From positions 1-64,000 of the forward strand of contig JALGXW010000007.1 in NCBI GenBank assembly GCA_029821875.1: a stretch of DNA of 64,000 nt, in the 5' to 3' direction. Position numbers and translations under genes: made by a program. Source of the stretch: Candidatus Hebobacterum abditum. Its GTDB lineage: Bacteria; Armatimonadota; Hebobacteria; Hebobacterales; Hebobacteraceae. The notes beneath the pieces are model-generated. The model made no database searches, was not told where the DNA came from, and saw only the letters and a program-made list of their open reading frames with translations. Below are positions 7,826-17,210 of the stretch, piece by piece. Each line of letters opens with the position of its first letter. Positions within the stretch are counted from its first letter, which is position 1.

Positions 7826-10579
7826 ATGGTGACAGGGCATCCTGAGACTTTCCCAGAAGACGTCGGCTTCCGGCACCCCTGGCGCCCGTACCAGGCGCGT
7901 GTCCTCACTGAACTCGAGGAGCATCTCTCCGACAACTCTTTGCACGTCGTTGCCGCTCCCGGATCGGGCAAGACCGTCCTCGGTCTGGAGGTCGTACGGA
8001 GGCTTGGGCGGCCGGCGCTAATCCTCGCGCCGACGCTCACCATTCGCGACCAGTGGGCGAGGAGGTTCGTGGCTCTCTTCGTTCCCGAGCCCTCGCCTCG
8101 CCCGTCCTGGGTTTCGACGTCGCTCGAACGGCCTGGGCTTCTCACCGTCGTCACCTACCAGGCGCTGCATGCTGCATGCGCTGGGCTCGACGATGAGGAT
8201 GAGGAACTCCCGGAAGAGGAGAGCGGCGAGCCCGAGGAGGCGGAAGACGCCATCGAGAGGGGCGCAGACGTACGCTGCCCCGCGCCGCTCGGCTCCCTGC
8301 GGGAATCCGGCATCGGCACCATCGTGCTGGACGAGGCCCACCATCTTCGCAGCGAGTGGTGGCGCACGCTCTATGCCGTCCGGCGCGCGCTCCCGGACGC
8401 CACGGTAGTTGCCCTCACCGCTACGCCGCCGTACGACGTCCCTGCTTCCGAGTGGGAGCGCTACCGCGAGCTCTGCGGTCCCTTCGACGCCGAGGTGCCC
8501 GTGCCGGAGCTCGTCCTGGCCGGGAACCTGTGCCCGCACCAAGACTACGTCTACTTCTCCGCACCCTCTTCGGAGGAGGAGGCGCAACTTCGCGCGTTTC
8601 GGGAGGACGTCGAGCGCGTGGTGACGCAGCTCATCGAGGGAGGCGAATTTGTCGCCGCGCTCCTGAAACACCACTGGCTGCAGGCGCCTAAGAAAAACAT
8701 CGAGCGCATCCTCGAGGACCCTGAGTACTTCGCCAGCATGCTCGTCTGCCTGAAGCAGGTCGGCGCACCTCTGCCGCCCGGTTCCCTCGACATCCTCGGC
8801 GTTCCCGCCGACAGACTTCCGCCGCTGACCAATGAGTGGCTGGAAACACTCCTGTCCCGGTGCGTGGCGCGAGAGAACCCCGGCCTGCCTCCGTCTGAGG
8901 CCGTGTTCGAGGAGGCGCGTCGCGATCTCACGCGCATCGGCGCGCTGGAGCGCGGCCGCGTGCGCCTCGAGACGAATACGCGCCTCGAGCGGCGCCTCGT
9001 GGCCAGCATCACAAAGCTCGACAGCATCGCCGCCATCGTCAAGCTCGAGAGCGGCGCGCTTGGCGGCGAGCTGCGGCTGCTCGTGCTCACCGACTACATC
9101 CGCGCCGCGGACATGCCCAGGAGCCGCGACGATGTCCAGCCACTCAGCCGCCTCGGTGTCGTGCCCATCTTCGAGCGCATCCGTCGGGAGGGCATTCCGA
9201 GCATACGCCTCGCCGTCGTCACAGGCTCCCTCGTGATCGTCCCGCGGGAGGCCGGCGATCGGCTGGCCTCGCTCGCGAGGGCGGCCGGCCTGGAGGCGGA
9301 CTCCATCCGCTGCTCGCCCCTGCCGCACGATGATCGATACCTGAGTGTCGCCCTGCGGGGCGGCGACCGCGGCAAGCTCGTGCGCCTGATCACCCAGCTC
9401 TTCGCTTCCGGCGACATCACGGTGCTGGTCGGCACGGCCTCGCTGCTGGGCGAGGGCTGGGACGCCCCCGCCATCAACACCCTCATCCTCGCCAGCTATG
9501 TTGGCTCCTACATGCTCTCCAACCAGATGCGCGGGCGCGCCATTCGCACCCAGCCCGACAACCCCGACAAGACGGCCAACATATGGCATCTCGTCTGCGT
9601 CGAGCCGGGGGTGCGCCGGGCCAGCGAAGACCTGGAGACGCTCGACCGCAGATTCAGGGCCTTCGTGGGCGTCGGGCTCGAAGACCCCATCATCGAGAGC
9701 GGCATCTCTCGCCTCCAGATCGACCGCCCCCCATACTCCCGGCAGGATATCGCCGGCCTCAACCGAGAGATGACCTCCCGCGCCCTGGCCAGAGACGCCC
9801 TGCGCGAGCAATGGCAGCAGGCGCTCCTGCTCGGACAGAGCGGAGTCGGCGCCGTGCAAGAGCTTCGGGCACCACCTGAGAACATCCCTTATGGCTTCGT
9901 CTTCACCAATACCATCGCCGCCCTCTGCGCCGAAGGCTTGTTCATCGGCGGCTTCTTGCTGCTCCACCTGCTGGGGGAAGTCCCCCGCGTTTGGGCCGTG
10001 TTCGACTTCTCCGCTGGGAGTCTGACCGCGATTCTGGCAATTGTCTGTCTGATCGCGGCTGTGGCGGCCCTGCCGAATCTGCTGAAGGGGCTGTGGCTGT
10101 TCCTTCGCCACGGCCCCATCGCGGGAAGCGTCAAGCAGGTCGGCGAGGCCGTTGCCGAGTCGCTGCGGCGAACTCGCCTCATCAAGACGCCTGCCTCCCA
10201 GCTCCGGGTGATGGCCAAGCGCTATCCTGATGGGACTGTGTACTGCTCGCTCAAGGGAGGAACGACGTACGAGCAGACGACCTTCCTGGACGCTCTTCAG
10301 GACGTGTTGGACCCGATAGAGAATCCGCGCTATCTGCTGCTCAGGAAGAGCGCCTTTGGACTGCTGGCGCGCACGGACTACCATGCAGTGCCCACCATCC
10401 TCGGCCGCCGTAGGTCTGATGCCGAGTGCTTCGCTCGGGCCTGGGCCAAGTACGTGGGCCGTGCTAGACTCACCTACACTCGCACCCTCGAAGGGCGTAA
10501 GATCTTGCTCAGGGCGCGCTCACAGTCCCTCTCCGCCTCCTTCATCCCCCGCTCCGAACGCGTGAGCTGCTGGAAGTGA
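7826..10579 (+). CDS. Superfamily II DEAD/DEAH helicase with C-terminal transmembrane domain
   Basis: This 917-residue protein has two RecA-like domains. Walker A 'APGSGKT' is at 44-50, DEAH at 169-172, TAT at 198-200, 'GEGWDAP' near 543 and 'QMRGRAIR' at 567-574. An acidic insert (about 121-141) interrupts domain 1. After the helicase core, two hydrophobic segments lie at roughly 694-717 and 728-752. A soluble tail of about 160 residues ends in a basic 'YTRTLEGRKILLRARSQSL' segment. Such helicase-plus-membrane proteins occur in scattered bacteria; their function is not established to my knowledge. It stands alone with about 150 nt of upstream DNA. The ATG has no clear ribosome site, so the exact start is less certain. 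Confidence 0.85.
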   Translation: MVTGHPETFPEDVGFRHPWRPYQARVLTELEEHLSDNSLHVVAAPGSGKTVLGLEVVRRLGRPALILAPTLTIRDQWARRFVALFVPEPSPRPSWVSTSLERPGLLTVVTYQALHAACAGLDDEDEELPEEESGEPEEAEDAIERGADVRCPAPLGSLRESGIGTIVLDEAHHLRSEWWRTLYAVRRALPDATVVALTATPPYDVPASEWERYRELCGPFDAEVPVPELVLAGNLCPHQDYVYFSAPSSEEEAQLRAFREDVERVVTQLIEGGEFVAALLKHHWLQAPKKNIERILEDPEYFASMLVCLKQVGAPLPPGSLDILGVPADRLPPLTNEWLETLLSRCVARENPGLPPSEAVFEEARRDLTRIGALERGRVRLETNTRLERRLVASITKLDSIAAIVKLESGALGGELRLLVLTDYIRAADMPRSRDDVQPLSRLGVVPIFERIRREGIPSIRLAVVTGSLVIVPREAGDRLASLARAAGLEADSIRCSPLPHDDRYLSVALRGGDRGKLVRLITQLFASGDITVLVGTASLLGEGWDAPAINTLILASYVGSYMLSNQMRGRAIRTQPDNPDKTANIWHLVCVEPGVRRASEDLETLDRRFRAFVGVGLEDPIIESGISRLQIDRPPYSRQDIAGLNREMTSRALARDALREQWQQALLLGQSGVGAVQELRAPPENIPYGFVFTNTIAALCAEGLFIGGFLLLHLLGEVPRVWAVFDFSAGSLTAILAIVCLIAAVAALPNLLKGLWLFLRHGPIAGSVKQVGEAVAESLRRTRLIKTPASQLRVMAKRYPDGTVYCSLKGGTTYEQTTFLDALQDVLDPIENPRYLLLRKSAFGLLARTDYHAVPTILGRRRSDAECFARAWAKYVGRARLTYTRTLEGRKILLRARSQSLSASFIPRSERVSCWK

Positions 10580-10662
10580 ATGAGACACGGGTGAAGCTCG
10601 GCGTGAAGGAGTACTCCGGCCTCGGCTAGGTCGGCACTGGCAGGAGGGAGCGGAAGCCGCGG

Positions 10663-11835
10663 CTACTCCTGTTCTTGGCTGGCCTGGAACGCCTCCCGCG
10701 CCGCCTCGTACACATCGGCGATGGGCACGCCCTTCTCCTTGGCGAGCCCGGCGCAGTCCTCGTACTCGGGCGCGACGTTCACCACCTCGCCATTCAGCCG
10801 GCCGATCTTCATTCGAACGGGGCCGTATTCCGTCTCCACCTCTCGCCACTCTCGCTCGAGGCAGCGCCGCGCCACGTCTGTCACACGCACACCAAGCGTG
10901 GTCGTCTCCCGGAATAGGATCTCGCTCAGCGCATCCACCAGGGGAGGCTCGGCCAGCACAGAGACGAGCGTGGCCGGCCGCGATTTCTTCATCACGATCG
11001 GCGTGTAGAAGACGTCGAGTGCGCCGGCGGCGAAGAGCTCATCCATCACATGGCCGAACAGCTCGGGATTCATGTTGTCGATGTTCGTCTCGATCAGCGC
11101 GAGCTGCTGCTCCCGCGGCCGGGCCGCGGCCTCGCCCAGAAACATGCGCAGAAGATTCGGATGCGGCATGTCCTTGCTGCCGGCCCCCCAGCCGATTGAC
11201 TTGATTGTCATCGGCGGCATCGCTCCGAACTCGCGGCAGGCGGTCGTGAGGATGGCCGCGCCGGTCGGCGTAACGAGTTCCTCCTCGATCGGGCCGCCGT
11301 AGCTTGGCACACCGCGAAGCAACTCCACGGTCGCGGGCGCCGGCACGGGCAGCTTGCCGTGGGTGGAGTCCACCCATCCGCCCCCCAGCGGGAGCGGCGA
11401 CGCGTGCACGGCCTCGATCCCCAGCCGGTGAAGCCCACAGAAGGCTCCGACGATGTCGATGATCGCGTCGACGGCGCCGACTTCGTGGAAGTGCACCTCT
11501 TCAACCGAATGCCCGTGCACTCGCGCCTCCGCCTTGGCCAGCCGCTCGAAGGCGCGCCTGGCCGGGCCAGTCACTTCAGCGGGCAGATCGGACTTGCCGA
11601 TGATCTCGATGATGTCGAACAGACCGCGGCGCTCGCGATTGCCCTCGGCCTTCACCACCACCTGTGTGCCAACGATCCCGCCCTTGCTCACTTCCTCGGC
11701 CCTTATCTCGTATCCCGACAGCGGCAGCCGAGACAGATCCTCACGCAGGTCCGCCATCGCGAGGCCGACATCCACCAGCGCGCCCAACATCATGTCGCCG
11801 CTGATCCCTGAGAAACAGTCCAGGTAGGCTATCAT
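10663..11835 (-). CDS. larC: Nickel-pincer cofactor biosynthesis protein LarC (nickel insertase)
   Basis: LarC inserts nickel, in a CTP-dependent reaction, into the pyridinium-3,5-bisthiocarboxylate mononucleotide that becomes the nickel-pincer cofactor of lactate racemase-type enzymes. The 390-residue protein opens with the hallmark 'MIAYLDCFSGISGDMMLGAL'. It contains the His-rich segment 'VEEVHFHEVGAVDAIIDIVG' and 'SLPVPAPAT'-type and 'ELVTPTGAAIL' motifs. It is a single continuous frame, unlike the frameshift-encoded larC1/larC2 of Lactiplantibacillus. It lies 28 nt below larB in the rpe-larB-larC run. Start ATG 11835 follows GGGGGGA. No larE or larA is in the window. Confidence 0.95.
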   Translation of the reverse strand: MIAYLDCFSGISGDMMLGALVDVGLAMADLREDLSRLPLSGYEIRAEEVSKGGIVGTQVVVKAEGNRERRGLFDIIEIIGKSDLPAEVTGPARRAFERLAKAEARVHGHSVEEVHFHEVGAVDAIIDIVGAFCGLHRLGIEAVHASPLPLGGGWVDSTHGKLPVPAPATVELLRGVPSYGGPIEEELVTPTGAAILTTACREFGAMPPMTIKSIGWGAGSKDMPHPNLLRMFLGEAAARPREQQLALIETNIDNMNPELFGHVMDELFAAGALDVFYTPIVMKKSRPATLVSVLAEPPLVDALSEILFRETTTLGVRVTDVARRCLEREWREVETEYGPVRMKIGRLNGEVVNVAPEYEDCAGLAKEKGVPIADVYEAAREAFQASQEQE

Positions 11836-11863
11836 CGTCTTCCCCCCGAACGCGTGGCCGCTC

Positions 11864-12628
11864 TCACTTCCTTCTCCTCTCGCCTCGGACGAGCACCGCC
11901 GCGAAGTACCCCGCGCCGAAGCCGTTGTCGATGTTCATCACGGCCACCCCGGCCGCGCAGGAGTTCAGCATCGTCAGCAGCGCGGACAGCCCTTCGAAGG
12001 AAGCCCCGTAGCCCACCGAGGTGGGAACGGCGATCACCGGCACCGAAACGAGCCCGCCGACCACGCTGGCGAGCGCGCCCTCCATCCCCGCCACCACGAT
12101 GATGGCTTTCGCCTGCCGCAGCTTCTCGCGGTGGCGCAGCAGCCGATGCAGTCCGGCCACGCCAACGTCGAAGACGCGCTCGACACGGCACCCCATCGTC
12201 TCCGCCGTCACCGCCGCCTCTTCGGCCACCGGCACATCGGCCGTCCCCGCGGTGACGACGGCCACCGGCTTCGCCCGCGGCGAGGGGCGCGGAGGCTTCC
12301 CGATGACGAGGATGCGCGCCTTCTCGTGCCAGGCGACGTCGGCGAATGCCTCTTTCGCGGCCTCGTACATCTCCGGACTACATCGAGTGGCGAGCGCGAC
12401 CCGGTGCCTGGCGGCGATCCGCCCGGCAATCTCCAACACCTGCTCCACAGTCTTCCCCGCGCAGTAGATGACCTCGGGGAATCCGGTGCGCAGCTCGCGG
12501 TGCGTATCGACCTTTGCGAAGCCGAGGTCCTCAAAGGGCAGCTCGCGCAGCCGCTCGACGGCATCGGCCACGGAGAGGCGCCCGGCCTTCACCTCTCGCA
12601 GCAGGCGGGCGAGCTGTTTCTCGGTCAT
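11864..12628 (-). CDS. larB: Nickel-pincer cofactor biosynthesis protein LarB
   Basis: LarB carboxylates nicotinic acid adenine dinucleotide and cleaves the phosphoanhydride, the first step of nickel-pincer cofactor synthesis. The 254-residue protein has an N-terminal segment with 'FAKVDTHRELRTGFPEVIYC' and a C-terminal AIR-carboxylase-like (PurE fold) domain. The latter carries 'VVTAGTADVPVAEEAA', 'VVAGMEGALASVVGGLV' and 'LNSCAAGVAVMNIDNGFGAG', the last with a conserved cysteine. Its ATG overlaps the rpe stop (ATGA), so the two genes are translationally coupled. Confidence 0.95.
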   Translation of the reverse strand: MTEKQLARLLREVKAGRLSVADAVERLRELPFEDLGFAKVDTHRELRTGFPEVIYCAGKTVEQVLEIAGRIAARHRVALATRCSPEMYEAAKEAFADVAWHEKARILVIGKPPRPSPRAKPVAVVTAGTADVPVAEEAAVTAETMGCRVERVFDVGVAGLHRLLRHREKLRQAKAIIVVAGMEGALASVVGGLVSVPVIAVPTSVGYGASFEGLSALLTMLNSCAAGVAVMNIDNGFGAGYFAAVLVRGERRRK

Positions 12629-13305
12629 GGCATCGCCTCGCGCAACTGCCGGACTCGGTCGGCCGCCGCCTTGGGGCGGTCTTCGTCCGGCCGGTTGTAG
12701 AAGATCGATCCTCCCGCCACGAAGTCGGTCGCTCCCAACTCGGCGAGCTCCGCGATGTTGTCGGCAGCCACACCGCCGTCGAGCAGGAGCCGTATGTCGC
12801 GCCCGCGCTCCCGGACGGCCTCTGCGATCACCTGCAGCTTGCGCTTCACTGCGGGGATGAACCGCTGGCCCGAGAATCCCGGATTGACCGACATCACGAC
12901 AGCGTAGTCCACATCATTAAGCACCCACTCGATCATCTCCAGCGGCACTCGCGGGTCCAGCGCGACCGCAGGCTGCGCCCCGAGCTCGCGGATCCGCGCC
13001 AGGGACCGCGGCAGATCTCCCCCGGCCTCCGGATGAATCGCGACTTCGTTCGCGCCGGCCTCGATCACCTGCTCCGCGATGAGGTCAGGCTTCGCGACCA
13101 TGAGGTGGGCGTTGAAGGGCAGATCGGTCAGCGGCCGGATGGCGGCCACCAGGTCGCGCCCGAAGGTGATGTTCGGGACGAAGACACCGTCCATCACATC
13201 GAAATGCAGACCGTCTACCCCCGCCTCGACAACTGCCCGGATATCCTCTGCAAAACACGTGTAGTCCGCGGCCATGACGGACGCGAAGAGACGGCCCTTC
13301 GGCAT
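12625..13305 (-). CDS. rpe: Ribulose-phosphate 3-epimerase
   Basis: This TIM-barrel metalloenzyme interconverts ribulose 5-phosphate and xylulose 5-phosphate. The 226 residues include 'FASVMAADYTCFAEDI', 'GLHFDVMDGVFVPNITFG', 'FNAHLMVAKPD', 'VMSVNPGFSGQRFIP' and 'LLLDGGVAADNIAEL', all family signatures with the metal-binding His and Asp residues. I chose ATG 13305 because GGGAGG lies 6 nt upstream; the frame stays open for 59 codons further without homology. The gene heads a run with larB and larC. The link to nickel-pincer synthesis is positional, not biochemical. Confidence 0.96.
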   Translation of the reverse strand: MPKGRLFASVMAADYTCFAEDIRAVVEAGVDGLHFDVMDGVFVPNITFGRDLVAAIRPLTDLPFNAHLMVAKPDLIAEQVIEAGANEVAIHPEAGGDLPRSLARIRELGAQPAVALDPRVPLEMIEWVLNDVDYAVVMSVNPGFSGQRFIPAVKRKLQVIAEAVRERGRDIRLLLDGGVAADNIAELAELGATDFVAGGSIFYNRPDEDRPKAAADRVRQLREAMP

Positions 13306-13586
13306 ACAAGACCTCCCTCTGTCTTGCCAATCAGGATGCGCTGCTGCGGCCCGCGCCCGGGCGATCACACCCCACACGGATCGTGGCCCCCTTCGACAGC
13401 GCTTTGACCGCGTCCTGCCCCCGCCCCCGGGGCGCCTGTGCCCGCGAGCCCCGACAGCAGGACTCGGGGTCGCTGTCGCCAATCTACTCCATGGCAGCTT
13501 GGCCGTACCCGCGCCCCAGGCGCCGGGGGCGCGTCAGCGACCTCGAGGGGGGCCGCTCACCGGCGGCTCGCCGGACAGGAGGGACC

Positions 13587-13955
13587 GTGAGCACCGCGAA
13601 GGAGATCATGGTCAGGCAGGTCGTGAGCACCAGGCCTTCCTGCACGGTGGAGGAGGTGACCCGCGTCCTCTACCATCACGGCATCAGCGGCTTGCCCGTA
13701 TGCGACGAGAACCACTGCGTGATCGGCATCGTGACCGAGGCCGACATCCTCGGCCGCACGACCGGGCAAGAGACCGTCGCCGACATCATGAAGACGCACG
13801 TCTTCACCGTCGCCGAGGAGACCCCGCTCCAGGAGATCGCGGTTCTCCTCACCGAGAAGAAGATCAAGCGCGTGCCGGTGGTGGTCGAAGGGAAGCTCGT
13901 CGGCATCGTCTCCCGGGCCGATGTCGTCAGAGCGCTCGCCGGCCGGCGCGAGTGA
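13587..13955 (+). CDS. CBS-domain pair protein
   Basis: The 122-residue protein is essentially two tandem CBS domains (about 8-60 and 66-120). Each has the characteristic 'VVSTRPSCTVEEVTRVLYHHGISGLPV'-like helix and 'GIVTEADIL' or 'GIVSRADVV' strand. Such stand-alone Bateman modules bind adenosine nucleotides or SAM and act as energy sensors. The start is GTG at 13587 with AGGAGG upstream; the frame extends further upstream but without homology. The secreted hydrolase gene follows after about 60 nt on the same strand. What it regulates cannot be told. Confidence 0.9.
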   Translation: MSTAKEIMVRQVVSTRPSCTVEEVTRVLYHHGISGLPVCDENHCVIGIVTEADILGRTTGQETVADIMKTHVFTVAEETPLQEIAVLLTEKKIKRVPVVVEGKLVGIVSRADVVRALAGRRE

Positions 13956-14014
13956 GCGTCGGCGACCACATGTTCAGACCGTTCGGCGAGGCCGCCCGAC
14001 GCGGCAGGCGGAGC

Positions 14015-16150
14015 ATGGCGAACGGCGTGATCATGCGCCTATCAGGGCAGACAGCGGGATGTCTGCTGGCGGCCGCCACGTGCGGCCTCGTCGCGGCGGT
14101 TGCAGCCATCGCCCCCGGCGCGGCGGCGCTCCCCGCCTCCTCTGTCCTCGTAGACTTCGGGGCAGACGCCGGTCCGCATCCCGGGGAGATGTCGGCCTCC
14201 GCCGCGCTCGTGCGGCCGGCGGAAGACCGAAGGGCGATGGAGCTCTGCGCGGCCGGCGAGGAGGACGCGAGCCTCACGTTGACCGCGCCGAACGGCGTGT
14301 GGGACATGTCCGCTCACGAAGCGATCTTCGTGGACATGCGAAACCCCGGCCCGGCCGACGCCGTCGTCCACGGTATCGTCGCCAACCCGGGCGCCAGCGG
14401 ATACCAGGACAGCTGCCGGGGTGTCCTCGTGCTGAAGTCGGGCGAGCAGGGCACGCTGAGGGTAAGGCTCGTCCGCCGCCCGGCCGACCCGGGCTTCGAG
14501 CCCTTCAAGCCCTTCCTCAGATACGCCAAGAACATCAATGTTCGAGACGGCACCGTTGACGTCTCCAGGATCGAGCGGATCACGATCACTATAGATGACC
14601 CGGCCCTGGGTCAGGCCGTGGAGGTCGAGCGGATCACGGCCGCGGGAGAGGGTACGTCCGAGGCGCCCGCCTTCCTCCCCTTCGTCGACGAGTTCGGCCA
14701 GTACGTCCATGCCGACTGGCCCGGCAAGGTCTACGCCGCCGCGGACTTCGCGGCACGCCGCGCGGAGGAGCTGGCCGAGATGGCCGACTGGCCCGGACCG
14801 GCCGACTGGAACGAGTATGGCGGCTGGGCGGCCGGGCCCACACTCGAGGCGACGGGCTTCTTCTACCCGACGAAGCATGAAGGCAAGTGGTGGCTGGTCG
14901 ATCCCGAGGGCAGGCTGTTCTGGTCCTATGGCCCGACTGGCGTGGGGTTCGGCGGGTGGACGCCCATCAGCGACCGCGAGCATTGGTTCCGCGAGCTGCC
15001 CGACCGGGACTCGCCTCTGGGGCAGTTCTACGGCGAAGGCAGAGGCGCACGGGACCGGTACTACAGGGGCAAGAGCTACCAGACATTCGACTTCGCGAAT
15101 ACGAACCTCTACCGGAAGTACGGCCCCGACTACGCGCAGGCGGTCTCCGAGCTGTCCCACCTCCGCCTGAGAAGCTGGGGCTTCAACACCATCGCCAACT
15201 GGTCCGACGGGAAGGTCTACCTGCTGCAAAGGACGCCCTACACCGTTGCCATTCACTTCGGCGGCCCCTGGCTTCAAGGCATCCCCGATGCCTTCGATCC
15301 CCTCTTCCGCCAGACCGTGCGGGAGCGGATGGAGCGGGAGCGTGGCCGTTCGGCCGGCGATCCCTGGTGCATCGGCTACTTCGTGCAGAACGAGCTGTGG
15401 TGGGGCTACTGGGACGACGGCCAGGCGGTGGCGCTCAGCGCGCTGAGGGCGCCCGGATCGGCGGCAAAGCAAGTGTTCGTCGCCGATCTCCGGGAGCGCT
15501 ACGAGACTATCGGTGCTCTCAACGAGAGCTGGGGCACGGACCACGAGTCCTGGGAGGCCCTCCTCGAGAGCGGCGAAGCTCCGGACCGAGAGCGCGAGCA
15601 GGTGGCCCAGGACTGCGGCGAGTTCGGCCTGAGGTTCTGCGAGAGGTACTTCTCGATCGTCCGCGAAGAGGTCAAGCGCGTCGCGCCCGACAACCTCTAC
15701 CTCGGCTGCCGCTTCCACGGCCACATCGACCTCGACCTCATCAAGATCGCGGCCAGGTACTGTGACGTCATCTCGTACAATGTCTACGGAAGGCAGCCCG
15801 GCGGGCGGCTGAATCGGTACCTCGGCGTGATCGACAAGCCGTTCATCGTGGGCGAGTTCGGCGTAGGCTCCGACCCGCGGCAGACGCCGTTCCGCGGAGA
15901 TGAGCTCAGCGTAGACCCGCAGGAGCGGCCCCGAGAGCTGACCCGCTACGTGGAGAGGGCCTTTCGGCATCCGCTCATGGTCGGCGCGCACTTCTTCCAG
16001 TACCGCGACCAGCCCATCACGGGCCGCAGCGACGGCGAGGCCGTCCTGCGGGGCTTTGTCAACACGACCGACACGCCTCACCTCGAGCTGATCCAGGCCA
16101 ACCGCAAGGCGGCCTACGAGCTTTACGAGAGGCGAGCGGCGTCGGAGTAA
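14015..16150 (+). CDS. Secreted clan GH-A glycoside hydrolase, GH50 (beta-agarase)-like
   Basis: The product is about 712 residues with an N-terminal signal peptide ('GCLLAAATCGLVAAVAAIAPGA' region). A beta-sandwich follows (about 45-210), then a TIM-barrel domain beginning near 'FGQYVHADWPGK' and 'WWLVDPEGRLFWSYGPTGVG'. The candidate acid/base is E460 in 'FVQNELWW' and the nucleophile E614 in 'IVGEFGVG', matching clan GH-A geometry. The layout resembles GH50 beta-agarases and relatives, but the substrate is not certain. The start is ambiguous: ATG 14015 has a weak GGCGGA site, and ATG 13970 or 14033 are alternatives. It ends 25 nt from the convergent pdxA-type gene. Confidence 0.8.
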   Translation: MANGVIMRLSGQTAGCLLAAATCGLVAAVAAIAPGAAALPASSVLVDFGADAGPHPGEMSASAALVRPAEDRRAMELCAAGEEDASLTLTAPNGVWDMSAHEAIFVDMRNPGPADAVVHGIVANPGASGYQDSCRGVLVLKSGEQGTLRVRLVRRPADPGFEPFKPFLRYAKNINVRDGTVDVSRIERITITIDDPALGQAVEVERITAAGEGTSEAPAFLPFVDEFGQYVHADWPGKVYAAADFAARRAEELAEMADWPGPADWNEYGGWAAGPTLEATGFFYPTKHEGKWWLVDPEGRLFWSYGPTGVGFGGWTPISDREHWFRELPDRDSPLGQFYGEGRGARDRYYRGKSYQTFDFANTNLYRKYGPDYAQAVSELSHLRLRSWGFNTIANWSDGKVYLLQRTPYTVAIHFGGPWLQGIPDAFDPLFRQTVRERMERERGRSAGDPWCIGYFVQNELWWGYWDDGQAVALSALRAPGSAAKQVFVADLRERYETIGALNESWGTDHESWEALLESGEAPDREREQVAQDCGEFGLRFCERYFSIVREEVKRVAPDNLYLGCRFHGHIDLDLIKIAARYCDVISYNVYGRQPGGRLNRYLGVIDKPFIVGEFGVGSDPRQTPFRGDELSVDPQERPRELTRYVERAFRHPLMVGAHFFQYRDQPITGRSDGEAVLRGFVNTTDTPHLELIQANRKAAYELYERRAASE

Positions 16151-16175
16151 GCAGACCAGCGGTACGGCCGCCGGC

Positions 16176-17210
16176 CTAATCGGCTCGCCTCCGCGCCATC
16201 TGCGCCGCCAGACGGATCGCTGCCACCATGCTCGTCGGGTCGGCGACACCTTGCCCGGCGATGTCGAAGGCCGTGCCGTGATCGACCGAGGTGCGGATGA
16301 TCGGCAATCCAAGTGTCACGTTCACGCCCGCCGACTTGAGGCCGCCGCCGCGCTTGGCCGCGAAGCCCACCGTCTTCACCGCGATGTGGCCCTGGTCGTG
16401 CGTCATCGCCACCACCGCATCGAACTCGCCGGCGCGGTGTCGGGCGAAGACGCTGTCCGGGGCCAGCGGTCCCGTCACCTCCATGCCCTCTCCCCTCGCC
16501 CGTTTGACAGCGGGTGCGATCTCCCGGACCTCCTCATCGCCGAACAGACCGGATTCCCCAGCGTGGGGGTTGAGGCCGGCCACCGCGATGCGCGGCACCG
16601 CGACCGCCATTCCGCGCAGTGCCTGGTGCGTGAGCCTGATCACCGTGAGCACGCGTGCCTGTGAGACAAGTTCGCAGGCCTCCCGCAGCGACACATGCCC
16701 CGTCACGTGCGACACTCGCATTTCGCCGTGCACGAGCATCATCGCGACATGGCGCACCCCACACAGCGAGGCGAGCATCTCGGTGTGCCCCGGGTGCGTG
16801 ACCCCCGCGAGTTGAAGCGCCTCCTTGCTGATCGGCGCAGTCACGATCCCTGACACGGCGCTCACCTGCGCGAGCTGGACGGCCTGCCGTATGTAGGCCG
16901 CGGCCGCCTGCCCCGCGGCCGCGCTCACCTCCGCAGTCGCGATCTCGTCGGGATCGGCATTCGCCAGGTCGAGCAGACACACAGCGGACGTACATCCATC
17001 GGCCTCCTCAGCGCTGCCGACAACCCGCGGCCTGAAACGCCGCCCGGCCGCCCCCGCCGCTCGGGCGAGCGTGCGCGAGTCGCCGATGACGAGGGCGCGG
17101 CATTCCTCGCGTAAGCTCCGGCGTGCCAGTGCTCCGATGACCACCTCCGGGCCGACACCCGCAGGGTCGCCCATCGTTACTGCAAGCAGAGGGAAGCTGT
17201 CCGATCTCAT
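16176..17210 (-). CDS. pdxA: 4-hydroxythreonine-4-phosphate dehydrogenase family protein (PdxA2 type)
   Basis: The 344-residue protein is an NAD-dependent, metal-containing oxidative decarboxylase of the PdxA family. Signatures are 'AVTMGDPAGVGPEV', 'THPGHTEMLA', 'GLNPHAGESGLFGDEE', 'MTHDQGHIAVK' and 'VNVTLGLPIIRTSVDHGTAFDIAG', with the three metal-binding histidines. Coupling to a four-carbon acid sugar kinase (ATGA overlap at 17207-17210) indicates the PdxA2 branch. That branch oxidises 4-phospho-D-threonate or -erythronate to dihydroxyacetone phosphate, rather than making vitamin B6. The start at 17210 matches the family N-terminus; the frame is open far upstream without homology. Confidence 0.92.
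   Translation of the reverse strand: MRSDSFPLLAVTMGDPAGVGPEVVIGALARRSLREECRALVIGDSRTLARAAGAAGRRFRPRVVGSAEEADGCTSAVCLLDLANADPDEIATAEVSAAAGQAAAAYIRQAVQLAQVSAVSGIVTAPISKEALQLAGVTHPGHTEMLASLCGVRHVAMMLVHGEMRVSHVTGHVSLREACELVSQARVLTVIRLTHQALRGMAVAVPRIAVAGLNPHAGESGLFGDEEVREIAPAVKRARGEGMEVTGPLAPDSVFARHRAGEFDAVVAMTHDQGHIAVKTVGFAAKRGGGLKSAGVNVTLGLPIIRTSVDHGTAFDIAGQGVADPTSMVAAIRLAAQMARRRAD

Noticed and set aside
8018-10384. A 788-codon open frame antisense to the helicase gene
   Set aside because: It is a shadow of GC-rich codon use: its translation has no recognisable motif, while the plus strand has full helicase motifs.
13274-14014. In-frame upstream extension of the secreted hydrolase
   Set aside because: It would cover the CBS-domain gene in another frame and bury the signal peptide inside the protein.
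14042-16312. A 756-codon open frame antisense to the secreted hydrolase
   Set aside because: It has no family motifs; the plus frame has a signal peptide and GH-A catalytic motifs.
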